DNA from: Oscillibacter sp.
Lineage (GTDB): Bacteria; Bacillota; Clostridia; Oscillospirales; Oscillospiraceae
Length of the DNA: 16,880 nucleotides
Assembly (NCBI GenBank): GCA_020025475.1
Contig: JAHHSA010000032.1
Span: 1 to 16,880 of the forward strand
Direction: 5' to 3'
This document shows, in pieces, positions 1-5,838 of this stretch. Position numbers and translations under genes: made by a program. Position 1 is the stretch's first letter; every line of letters begins with the position of its first letter. The notes beneath the pieces are model-generated. The model worked only from the letters and a program-made list of their open reading frames with translations, had not been told where the DNA came from and did not search any database.

Positions 1-1
1 C

Positions 2-52
2 GAACCCTTTTTCAGCGACGGCCTCACTACCGTCCGGGCCGATTACTGGTAA
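2..52 (+). CDS. Possible C-terminal end of a truncated plus-strand gene
   Basis: In frame 2 the window opens with 16 codons reading EPFFSDGLTTVRADYW and then a TAA stop. The residue mix is protein-like, and the next strong signal downstream is the bidirectional terminator at 150-189, which would suit a plus-strand gene ending here. Only 16 residues are visible, so no family can be named. It could equally be a chance open frame. The 97 bases between the stop and the terminator show nothing else. Confidence 0.35.
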   Translation, partial: EPFFSDGLTTVRADYW

Positions 53-149
53 TCCTCCGACAAGCCGTCTCTCCACCCTGAGGCAGCAGCGTGTCCGCCT
101 TTGCCGCCGGACTGGGAAGCCATTTCCGCCCTGCTGATTCCAACAGCAT

Positions 150-189
150 AAAAAAAGGTCCCTTTCCGGATGGAAAGGGACCTTTTTTT
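150..189. terminator. Bidirectional intrinsic terminator
   Basis: An 11-bp GC-containing stem (157-167 with 172-182, loop GGAT) is extended by an A-run on the left and a T-run on the right, giving a U-tract in both directions. It lies just past the stop of the minus-strand hydroxy-acid oxidase gene (ends 196) and would also stop transcription entering from the left edge on the plus strand. Confidence 0.9.
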
Positions 190-195
190 AGTCGA

Positions 196-1215
196 TCAAT
201 ATCCGTAGATCATAGAGCGGTCAATGTCCGCCAGAGAGTGGGCACCGCACATGGCCATGGTGTCGGAAAGTTCCGCCTGGAGCTTATCCACATACACCTG
301 GATGCCCTCGGCACCACCGCCGTAGACCATGTTCACGAAGGGACGGCCGATGAGGACTGCGTCCGCGCCCAGGGCCAGGGCCTTGAACACATCCATACCG
401 GAACGGATGCCGCCGTCCACCAGAATGGTCATCTTGTCGCCCACCGCATCCGCAATGGCTGGCAGCACCTCAGCCGTAGAGGGACACTGATCCAGCACCC
501 GTCCGCCGTGGTTGGATACCACAATGGCAGAGGCACCAGCCTCCAAAGCCTTCTTGGCACCGCCGACGGTCATGATGCCCTTGAGAACGAAGGGCTTCTC
601 CGCCCAAGCAGCGATCTGTTTCAGTTCCTCCACCGTCTTGCTGCCCGCGGGGGGCTGCATATTCTTCAGGAAGGGCAGGCCTGCGGCGTCAATATCCATG
701 GCAATGGCCAGGGGATCACCCGTTTTGACCAGTTCCATCTTCTCATGGACCAGCTCCATGTTCCAAGGCTTCACCGTAGGTACACCACACCCGTTATACT
801 TCCCCAGTGCCTTGGCGGCTGCCTCCATAACGGCGGGATTCATCCCATCGCCGGTAAAAGCAGCGATCCCGGCAGCAGCGCAGCCGGAAACCAGCAGATC
901 ATTATAGGTGAGGTCGTCGTACTTGTCACCGTAGTGCATCTGCATAGCACCCACAGGCGCGGCAAACACCGGCAGGGCAAATGTACGGCCGAACAGCTCC
1001 ACAGAGGTGTCCACCGGCTCGTTTTTGCAGATGGTGTCCATGTTGACACACAATTCCTGCCACTTCTGATAGTTGCGGATAAATCCGGTGCCCATGCCCT
1101 TGGCACCGGGGCCGGGAATGGTATTTTTACATGCGAGGCCGTTGCAGACCGGGCAGGACTTGCAGTAGGGCCCCATACAGCTGCGGGCCGCTTCCAGGAC
1201 TTCCTGATATGTCAT
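196..1215 (-). CDS. FMN-dependent alpha-hydroxy-acid oxidizing protein (lactate/glycolate oxidase family)
   Basis: This 339-residue protein belongs to the FMN-dependent alpha-hydroxy-acid dehydrogenase/oxidase family, TIM-barrel enzymes that oxidise L-2-hydroxy acids such as lactate or glycolate to 2-keto acids. Visible hallmarks are Lys212 in FVLKGI, the catalytic histidine in SNHGGR (His236, Arg239), and the phosphate-binding DGGIRSG (about 267-273) followed by GADAVLIGRPF. The N-terminus is odd: Cys13, 18, 21, 24 and 29 form a metal-site-like cluster not found in classical glycolate oxidase. The substrate cannot be told from sequence. The ATG is preceded by GGAGG with 8 bases between. The gene lies 70 bp after the thioesterase gene on the same strand with no terminator between, so the two may be co-transcribed, although a promoter candidate sits between them. 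Confidence 0.9.
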   Translation of the reverse strand: MTYQEVLEAARSCMGPYCKSCPVCNGLACKNTIPGPGAKGMGTGFIRNYQKWQELCVNMDTICKNEPVDTSVELFGRTFALPVFAAPVGAMQMHYGDKYDDLTYNDLLVSGCAAAGIAAFTGDGMNPAVMEAAAKALGKYNGCGVPTVKPWNMELVHEKMELVKTGDPLAIAMDIDAAGLPFLKNMQPPAGSKTVEELKQIAAWAEKPFVLKGIMTVGGAKKALEAGASAIVVSNHGGRVLDQCPSTAEVLPAIADAVGDKMTILVDGGIRSGMDVFKALALGADAVLIGRPFVNMVYGGGAEGIQVYVDKLQAELSDTMAMCGAHSLADIDRSMIYGY

Positions 1216-1260
1216 AGAGTTTTCCTCCGTCTTTTGTACTTTTCAGGGTTTCATTTTCTT

Positions 1261-1289
1261 ATTTTATATCATGCCGCTGGGAAACTCAA
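1261..1289 (-). promoter_or_regulatory. Candidate sigma-A promoter of the hydroxy-acid oxidase gene
   Basis: On the minus strand a TTGAGT (1284-1289), a 17-bp spacer and TAAAAT (1261-1266) straddle the stop codon of the thioesterase gene. It would give the oxidase gene expression independent of the upstream gene. The -35 is imperfect, so this is a moderate call. Confidence 0.45.
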
Positions 1290-2074
1290 GGGCGGTGCCG
1301 GATATCGGTTCCCGGTTGTTCAAACACCGCCAGCGCCGTGAAACAGGGACCGTTGAGGCCAGTGCCCTCCATACGGTAGCTCTCCCCCTCCCGGCTGCCG
1401 GTGAGGCGCAATTTCTCCCCCAGCGTGGCCTCCCGGCTGTAGTTGATGGTGAATTCCCGAGGCGTTCGCTCCTGAAGATCCAAGGGCAGATAATCCCACA
1501 CGATCTCGCCGTAGGTGCCGCTGAACAGATGGCCGTTGCCGTCCAGATCGGACCAGCGCACCACCCGTGTGCCCAGCTCCTCCGTTTCGGCAGGCAGGAC
1601 CACCTTTTGGGGAGCCGGGCAGTCGATGTCCACCTGACAGCGGGTAATGGGCCGTGCCGTAAACTGGCTGGGGCGTAAAATCTTCCGGGTGACGGGGTCC
1701 ACCAGAATCCATTCACTGCGGATCGAAACACACAGCTCCCCCTCCCGGGTGCGATACTCATACACGCGCTGCATATGGGCGCCCCTTGCTCCATCCTCCC
1801 AGGTGGTAATCCGCAAAATGTCTCTTACACGCGGACAGCGGTGAATGCGAACGGTGATCCGGGACAGCAAAAATACCTCTCTCTTGTCGTAGAGCACCTC
1901 ATAGGTCAGTCCCCGGGCATCATAGTCAAACCCCGCAAATACCGCCGCGCAGGTCAGCATGGCTCCCACCCGCATCCGCTGATTGCGGTCACAGTGGGAG
2001 AAGTCCACCTCGATCTCCCGCCAGTAGCTCTTCTCTGTCAATTCCTGCCGAAAGGCATCCAATTCCTGCCACAT
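1286..2074 (-). CDS. Acyl-ACP thioesterase (FatA/FatB family, double hotdog fold)
   Basis: This 262-residue protein has the length and arrangement of bacterial acyl-ACP thioesterases, which hydrolyse acyl-acyl carrier protein to free fatty acid and ACP in the cytoplasm. The first hotdog covers roughly residues 15-135. The second, from about 165, contains the family motif SDLDGNGHLFSGTY, with Asn180 and His182 matching the N-x-H pair of the plant enzymes. The later plant YRREC motif appears here as YSREA, so Glu215 is kept but the cysteine is replaced by Ala216. The start at 2074 sits almost directly behind AAGGAAAGG, a rather tight spacing. The gene is first of a minus-strand pair with the hydroxy-acid oxidase and has its own promoter at 2121-2149. 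Confidence 0.87.
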   Translation of the reverse strand: MWQELDAFRQELTEKSYWREIEVDFSHCDRNQRMRVGAMLTCAAVFAGFDYDARGLTYEVLYDKREVFLLSRITVRIHRCPRVRDILRITTWEDGARGAHMQRVYEYRTREGELCVSIRSEWILVDPVTRKILRPSQFTARPITRCQVDIDCPAPQKVVLPAETEELGTRVVRWSDLDGNGHLFSGTYGEIVWDYLPLDLQERTPREFTINYSREATLGEKLRLTGSREGESYRMEGTGLNGPCFTALAVFEQPGTDIRHRP

Positions 2075-2120
2075 CCTTTCCTTGTGGGCCAGTCCGCCCG
2101 CAGGCCTGTTTATCGTTTTT

Positions 2121-2149
2121 ACTATAGCATATTTCTGTTAGTTTCACAA
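2121..2149 (-). promoter_or_regulatory. Promoter of the acyl-ACP thioesterase gene
   Basis: The minus strand reads TTGTGA (2144-2149), a 17-bp spacer and TATAGT (2121-2126), about 47 bp upstream of the start codon. It is back to back with the ridA promoter, the two -35 boxes being only 10 bp apart. Confidence 0.6.
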
Positions 2150-2159
2150 GCGCCACGGA

Positions 2160-2187
2160 TTGACTTTTTGTGCATTTGTGTTATGAT
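2160..2187 (+). promoter_or_regulatory. Promoter of ridA
   Basis: TTGACT (2160-2165), a 16-bp spacer and TATGAT (2182-2187) form a near-consensus sigma-A promoter whose expected start point is about 25 bp before the ridA start codon. It diverges from the thioesterase promoter immediately to the left. Confidence 0.8.
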
Positions 2188-2220
2188 ATCTGTATCAAGA
2201 AATTGAGGAGGTTTTTTCCA

Positions 2221-2595
2221 ATGGACAAGAAAGTTATTGAAACTACCAATGCTCCCGGTGCTATCGGCCCCTACTCTCAGGGCTGGGTCGTGGGTGATTT
2301 TGTTTATGCTTCCGGCCAGATTCCTGTGGATCCCGCTACTGGTGCTGTCGGCGAGGGTATCGCTGCTCAGACCGAGCAGAGCTGCAAGAACGTGAAGGCA
2401 ATCATGGAGGCCGCTGGCGTCACCATGGACAACGTGGTCAAGACCACCTGCTTCCTGGCAGAGATTGCTGATTTCGCCGCTTTCAACGAGGTGTACGCAA
2501 AGTACTTCACCTCTAAGCCCGCACGCAGCTGCGTGGCTGTCAAAGATCTCCCCAAGGGCGTCCTGTGCGAGATTGAGGCTATTGCCGTTAAGTAA
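2221..2595 (+). CDS. ridA: RidA family 2-iminobutanoate/2-iminopropanoate deaminase
   Basis: This 124-residue protein is a full-length RidA (YjgF/UK114) member. Such proteins are cytosolic trimers that hydrolyse reactive enamine/imine intermediates released by PLP enzymes such as threonine dehydratase. The signature is clear: GPYSQ at 16-20, SGQIP at 31-35, and the C-terminal ARSCVAVKDLPKG...EIEAIAVK, with Arg102 as the substrate-carboxylate-binding arginine. The ATG at 2221 is chosen because GAGGAGG lies 9-10 bases upstream; longer in-frame starts lack such a site. Its codon choice is even and T-tolerant like that of gap, and unlike its GC-biased neighbours, which suggests high expression. 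It is monocistronic, with its own promoter and terminator. Confidence 0.95.
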   Translation: MDKKVIETTNAPGAIGPYSQGWVVGDFVYASGQIPVDPATGAVGEGIAAQTEQSCKNVKAIMEAAGVTMDNVVKTTCFLAEIADFAAFNEVYAKYFTSKPARSCVAVKDLPKGVLCEIEAIAVK

Positions 2596-2610
2596 TTTTT
2601 GCAGCTTAAA

Positions 2611-2646
2611 AGAGGGCTGATCCCGGGATCGGCCCTCTTTTTTTAT
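2611..2646 (+). terminator. Intrinsic terminator of ridA
   Basis: A 12-bp stem (2611-2622 with 2627-2638, one G-T pair, loop CCGG) is followed by a run of T. It begins 15 bp after the ridA stop codon. The following 2647-2806 shows no gene or clear signal. Confidence 0.92.
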
Positions 2647-2806
2647 TTTTCCAGCACATGCTCCAGTCAGCCCCTCCCGGTCCCTTTGTCTGTGTATCAG
2701 CGACACCCGCTCAGGCAACTGATCACGCCAGTGCCCGCGCAGCAGACAGCCTGTCAGTGCTGCCCCGCCGGGAAATTTGTTGAGAAAACCGGGAATCTTC
2801 AAAAGC

Positions 2807-2845
2807 ACAGCACGCTCTGTGGCATTCTGCCGCAGAGCGTGCTGT
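2807..2845 (-). terminator. Long hairpin terminator of the TM1266-ABC operon
   Basis: A perfect 13-bp stem (2807-2819 with 2833-2845) continues through a G-T pair into four more pairs closing on a 3-base loop, 18 pairs in all. It starts 5 bp after the ATPase stop codon. On the minus strand it is followed by only four Ts, so it may act as a terminator or as a 3'-end stabiliser. Confidence 0.75.
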
Positions 2846-2850
2846 TGTTC

Positions 2851-3423
2851 TCAGCGGAGTCGAAGCACCGCCGCACAGGCCGTTTCCGCATCCCGCATAT
2901 CGTGTGTGACCAGCAGCACCGGTTTCCCCGCGCCATAGGTGCCAATTGCAGTCATTGCCTTTTTGCGGCTCTCGTCGTCCAATCCCGTAAAGGGCTCATC
3001 CAGTGCCAGGGCATCACTTTCTGCCAGCAGTGCCCGCGCCAGAGCCAACCGCCGCTTCATGCCGCCGGAGTAAGTTCGAACCGCCTTGGGTTCCTTCAAA
3101 TCCAGTCCCAGGTCTGCCATCAATTCGGCGGCCTTTGCCGGGTCATAGGCCGTACCCAACGCAAATCGCAGATTGTCTTCTGCCCTCCAATGCTCCAGCA
3201 GACGGTCCTCCTGGAATACCACCGCCCAGCGGCAGTGATCCGGTGCGGAAATCGTGCCACTGTCCGGCGTATCCAGCCCCAGGAGCAGTCGCAGCAATGT
3301 GGTTTTGCCCACGCCGGAGGAGGCCATGATGCACAAAATCCCTGGTCCGGCGCTGAAACTCAAATCCTGTAAAACCGGTCTGCCGCCATAGCTCTTGGAG
3401 AGATGTTCCACACGCAGTTCCAT
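2851..3423 (-). CDS. ABC transporter ATP-binding protein (SsuB/TauB type)
   Basis: This 190-residue ATPase would power the importer encoded upstream. Motifs in order are Walker A ASSGVGKTT (34-42, the first glycine of the usual motif being Ala), Q-loop VFQEDRLL (Gln71), signature YSGGM (118-122), Walker B with Asp142-Glu143, D-loop, and switch histidine 174 in LLVTHD. The VFQEDRLL sequence is typical of SsuB/TauB/NrtD nitrate-sulfonate-taurine type ATPases. It stops about 10 residues after the H-loop region and lacks the C-terminal extension of typical 250-residue homologues. The ATG at 3421-3423 overlaps the permease stop as TGATG, so translation is probably coupled; AAGGTGGGG lies just upstream. 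It is the last gene of the operon. Confidence 0.93.
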   Translation of the reverse strand: MELRVEHLSKSYGGRPVLQDLSFSAGPGILCIMASSGVGKTTLLRLLLGLDTPDSGTISAPDHCRWAVVFQEDRLLEHWRAEDNLRFALGTAYDPAKAAELMADLGLDLKEPKAVRTYSGGMKRRLALARALLAESDALALDEPFTGLDDESRKKAMTAIGTYGAGKPVLLVTHDMRDAETACAAVLRLR

Positions 3424-4187
3424 CAGCACCCCACCTTTCCAGCCACGCGGTCAATGGCCATCAGAAACAGTTTTTCAAATACCATTGCCACCACCACGAT
3501 AACAGTGGTCCAGGCAAACAGGTCCGCCGTCATGAAATAGACCTTGGCCTCAAAAAGACGCTCTCCGATGGAGCCGGTGGGCAGGCCGATGACCTCCGCC
3601 GCCACGCCCGCTTTCCAGCAAAGGCCCAGGGCCAGAGACACCGCCGCCCGGAACTGAGGCACCACCGCCGGAAGATAAATCCCCACCAGCTGCCGGGAGA
3701 AGGGGACGCGGAATACCCGCGCCATCTCCAGCAGTTTCCGGTCCGTGTGGAGGATGGCTGTCAGCACATTCAGGTAAATGGGTGGAAACACCATCAGTGC
3801 CGCAATGAAGAGGGGCAGGGCGGAGGAGCGGAGCCACACCAGGGCCAAAATGATGAAGCTGACTACCGGGGCAGCCTTTACCACCGCCACCAGCGGGGCA
3901 AGCAGGTCCCGCAGGAAGCGGAATCGGGCAGAAAGGGCCGCCAGCACCACTGCCAGACCGCAGGCCACCAAAAATCCTCCCAGGATGCGGACGGAGGAGC
4001 AAGCAATCGCCATCCAGAATGTCACCGTCCCCGCCAGCTGACAGAGGCACACCAGGGACTCCACCGGAGAGGCCAGCAGCACATGCCCGTAGGGATACAC
4101 AGCAGTCATCACCATGCTGCCCGCCTGCCATACCAGCAGCCAAAACGCCACGGCCCACCATCGTAGCTTGGGGTGTATCGGCTTCAT
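3423..4187 (-). CDS. ABC transporter permease (SsuC/TauC type, BPD_transp_1)
   Basis: This 254-residue integral membrane protein has about six hydrophobic segments. A cytoplasmic EAA-type loop, LEMARVFRVPFSRQLVGIYLP, lies near the middle and would contact the ATPase. The family covers permeases for sulfonates, taurine, nitrate or thiamine precursors. The start at 4187 (MKPIHPK) is chosen over an upstream alternative because AAGGAGG lies 8 bases before it. This ribosome site is partly inside a small hairpin (4199-4213) next to a strong intercistronic stem-loop. The stop overlaps the ATPase start by one base. Confidence 0.92.
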   Translation of the reverse strand: MKPIHPKLRWWAVAFWLLVWQAGSMVMTAVYPYGHVLLASPVESLVCLCQLAGTVTFWMAIACSSVRILGGFLVACGLAVVLAALSARFRFLRDLLAPLVAVVKAAPVVSFIILALVWLRSSALPLFIAALMVFPPIYLNVLTAILHTDRKLLEMARVFRVPFSRQLVGIYLPAVVPQFRAAVSLALGLCWKAGVAAEVIGLPTGSIGERLFEAKVYFMTADLFAWTTVIVVVAMVFEKLFLMAIDRVAGKVGC

Positions 4188-4198
4188 ATCACAGTCCT

Positions 4199-4238
4199 CC
4201 TTGGAAACCAAGGTCCCCTGCGTGGTTCGCAGGGGACC
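4199..4238 (-). promoter_or_regulatory. Intercistronic stem-loops between substrate-binding protein and permease genes
   Basis: An 11-bp perfect stem (4212-4222 with 4228-4238, 5-base loop) lies 18 bp after the substrate-binding protein gene. A second, 6-bp stem CCTTGG-CCAAGG (4199-4204 with 4208-4213) overlaps it by two bases, and its 3' arm runs into the AAGGAGG of the permease. The first stem has only a short TTGG-TTT tail, so it may protect the upstream mRNA or terminate partially. The second could mask the ribosome site. Both effects would favour more binding protein than permease. The function is inferred. Confidence 0.65.
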
Positions 4239-4256
4239 AAATAATCTGTTTTGATG

Positions 4257-5288
4257 TTATGCGCCAAAGTAAAAATCGTCAGCAGGCAGAGCACCGCCCA
4301 CAGACTCAGGCGCCGCATCAAAGAGCACCTGCAAATAGCCGGAGAGGGCATCCTTCATGGCAGTGCCGGTAATGCAGACAATGTTGCAGTAGGGAATGGC
4401 CTGTTCCGCCACGGCAGCAGCCACAATGTCCAGCGCCCCGATGCGGGCGCCGGCAGCGGCAGGATCAGCATTCACTTTCTCCACACTCTCGGCGTAGTCC
4501 ACCAGGAAGTCTGCCACAGCCTGGGGATTCTGCTCCACAAAGTCCCGGCGGGCCACTACAACACCGGTGACCAGCTGAGAGCCGTCGTTCAGGTTCTCCC
4601 AGGCGTCATTCAGGTCCAGTGCCATCCGCAGACCCTGGATCTTGCTCTGTGCCACGGTGACAAATGGCTGTGGCAGCATGGCAATGGTCGCTGCACCGGA
4701 GGCCAGAGCAGCCACGCACTCGCTGTGCTCGTTCTTCCACTCGATGGTGACATCCTTGTCGGGGTCGATGCTGTTCTTGGTGAGCAGATATCGCAGAGTG
4801 TACTCTGGCGTCAGGCCCTTGCCGGAAGCCACGATGGTCTTGCCGTTCAGGTCCGCCATGGACTGGACGGAATTGCCGTTTTCCACCACATAGAGTACGC
4901 CCAGGGTATTGACTGCCAGTGTCACCAGGTTGCTCTCCATCTTCTGATAGAGAACGCTTGCCATATTGGCGGGCACACAGGCCATATCAACCTTACCCTG
5001 GATCATCAGAGGCGGCACATCCGTGGGAGCCGCAGCAATGGTGAGAGCGTAGCCATCCTCAGTCTCTCCGTCCTCGTTCTGTGCCAGATAGGCCATTCCC
5101 ATACCGGTGGGGCCCTTCAGTGCAACCACGCGAACGGGGGTCTCCTCCTGATTCACCACAGTATCCTCCACGGGTGGCTGCTCTGCCGGCTTCTGCTCTT
5201 CCATGTTCTCCTTCTGGCCGCAGGCAGTCAGAGACAATGTCATCGCCAGGGTCAAGCCCAGGGCAGTCAACTTCTTCCAAACCTTCAT
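4257..5288 (-). CDS. ABC transporter substrate-binding lipoprotein (NMT1/SsuA-like)
   Basis: This 343-residue extracytoplasmic binding protein has a lipoprotein signal peptide: positive KVWKK, hydrophobic stretch, and lipobox LTAC with Cys23 as the lipid-attachment residue. An acidic, Pro/Glu-rich linker (about 24-48) follows. The mature part has the periplasmic-binding fold of NMT1/THI5 and SsuA-type proteins: a GPTGMG ligand-loop motif near the start, VDMACVPANMAS, the MADLNGKTIVASGKG segment and an alpha/beta second lobe. The ligand cannot be read from sequence; sulfonate, taurine or a pyrimidine-like thiamine precursor are possible. The ATG at 5288 is preceded by AAGGAGG with 10 bases between. 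It is the second gene of the operon, 38 bp after the TM1266-like gene. Confidence 0.9.
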   Translation of the reverse strand: MKVWKKLTALGLTLAMTLSLTACGQKENMEEQKPAEQPPVEDTVVNQEETPVRVVALKGPTGMGMAYLAQNEDGETEDGYALTIAAAPTDVPPLMIQGKVDMACVPANMASVLYQKMESNLVTLAVNTLGVLYVVENGNSVQSMADLNGKTIVASGKGLTPEYTLRYLLTKNSIDPDKDVTIEWKNEHSECVAALASGAATIAMLPQPFVTVAQSKIQGLRMALDLNDAWENLNDGSQLVTGVVVARRDFVEQNPQAVADFLVDYAESVEKVNADPAAAGARIGALDIVAAAVAEQAIPYCNIVCITGTAMKDALSGYLQVLFDAAPESVGGALPADDFYFGA

Positions 5289-5326
5289 TTCAAAAATTCC
5301 TCCTTGCATGATTTCATCTCTGCGGG

Positions 5327-5596
5327 TCAGAACATCGGATGCTCCAGGGAATCCTCGGGAGCGTAAACCGTCTTAGCCGTGACACCGCTCAGCCGCCCCA
5401 GCTTCCCTGAGAGAGCTGAGATCATGTCACCTGGCGCATCCACCGCCACGCAGATGATGTTGACTCCCCGCTGGTGGTAAGGCACGCCCATCCGGCCAAT
5501 AATATACTGTGCATACTGGTGAAGCAGCTCATTGATCGCAGTAACGTCAGTCCCCTGTCGGACAATGACAGACACAACAGCAACCCGATTTTCCAT
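5327..5596 (-). CDS. TM1266 family protein (putative iron-only hydrogenase system regulator)
   Basis: This 89-residue protein matches the TM1266 family in length and sequence: an N-terminal beta strand ENRVAVVSVIV, then NELLHQYAQYIIGRMGVPY, a second strand INIICVAVD-like segment (GVNIICVAVDAP), and the conserved ISALSGKLGRLSGV near the end. The family has an ACT/NikR-C-like ferredoxin fold and is named for its neighbourhood with FeFe-hydrogenase maturation genes; no reaction is established. Here its neighbours are an ABC importer and no hydrogenase gene is seen, suggesting a ligand-sensing role linked to the imported compound (inference). AAGGAGG lies 6 bases before the ATG. It is the first gene of the operon, directly behind an attenuator-like leader. 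Confidence 0.88.
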   Translation of the reverse strand: MENRVAVVSVIVRQGTDVTAINELLHQYAQYIIGRMGVPYHQRGVNIICVAVDAPGDMISALSGKLGRLSGVTAKTVYAPEDSLEHPMF

Positions 5597-5785
5597 GATT
5601 TCCTCCTTGTTTTAACGCAAAAGCGCCCCACTGTCGCAGGACAGAGGGGCGCGGAAGCAATGATTTTAAACGCAGAAACTTCCCTGCGTCTTGGTACTCC
5701 CGTCTTTTGGCTTGGCAGACCTCACCGTCAGAACGATATACTTGATTCCAGCGTCGGCAGTCAGAAATCACTTTCCGCAGACATC
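5597..5785 (-). promoter_or_regulatory. Structured 5' leader (candidate riboswitch or attenuator) of the TM1266-ABC operon
   Basis: From the predicted start point near 5785 to the start codon lies a leader of about 190 nt without a credible reading frame. It ends in the terminator at 5623-5652. A CGCAGG element (complement of 5683-5688) can pair with three alternatives: CUGCG near the leader 5' end (5776-5780), CUGCGU just downstream forming a 6-bp hairpin (5670-5675 with 5684-5689), or CCUGCG in the terminator apex (5635-5640). Such competing pairings are typical of attenuators. I could not match it to TPP, cobalamin, SAM, purine, glycine, lysine, ZTP, T-box or c-di-GMP consensus cores, so the class is unknown. 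Confidence 0.6.
5623..5652 (-). terminator. Intrinsic terminator inside the leader of the TM1266-ABC operon
   Basis: The stem has 7 GC pairs (5623-5629 with 5646-5652), an A-A mismatch and 5 more pairs (5631-5635 with 5640-5644). On the minus strand it is followed by TTTTGCGTT. It ends only 26 bp before the TM1266-like start codon, leaving no room for a promoter behind it. Transcripts reaching the operon must therefore read through it, which argues for conditional termination. It may also stop malQ readthrough. Confidence 0.8.
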
Positions 5786-5791
5786 GGTTAG

Positions 5792-5820
5792 AGAATACCA
5801 CATTGCAGAGCCAACGTCAA
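5792..5820 (-). promoter_or_regulatory. Promoter of the TM1266-ABC operon
   Basis: The minus strand reads TTGACG (5815-5820), a 17-bp spacer and TATTCT (5792-5797), beginning 18 bp after the malQ stop codon. The expected start point is near 5785, giving the long structured leader described separately. Confidence 0.7.
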
Positions 5821-5838
5821 CTTTGAAGATCAACCTTT

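Noticed and set aside
91..1341. 416-codon plus-strand open frame antisense to the hydroxy-acid oxidase
   Set aside because: The minus-strand protein has a full FMN-enzyme signature; the plus frame has low-complexity His/Gly-rich sequence typical of antisense frames in GC-rich DNA.
2602..2808. Minus-strand frame between ridA and the ATPase gene
   Set aside because: It runs through the ridA terminator and on into ridA antisense, with no ribosome site and no recognisable domain.
5671..5700. GCAGGGAAG in the operon leader, resembling the 3' end of a TPP riboswitch
   Set aside because: The essential CUGAGA and CCUGAUCUGG elements are missing, so the leader was not called a TPP riboswitch.
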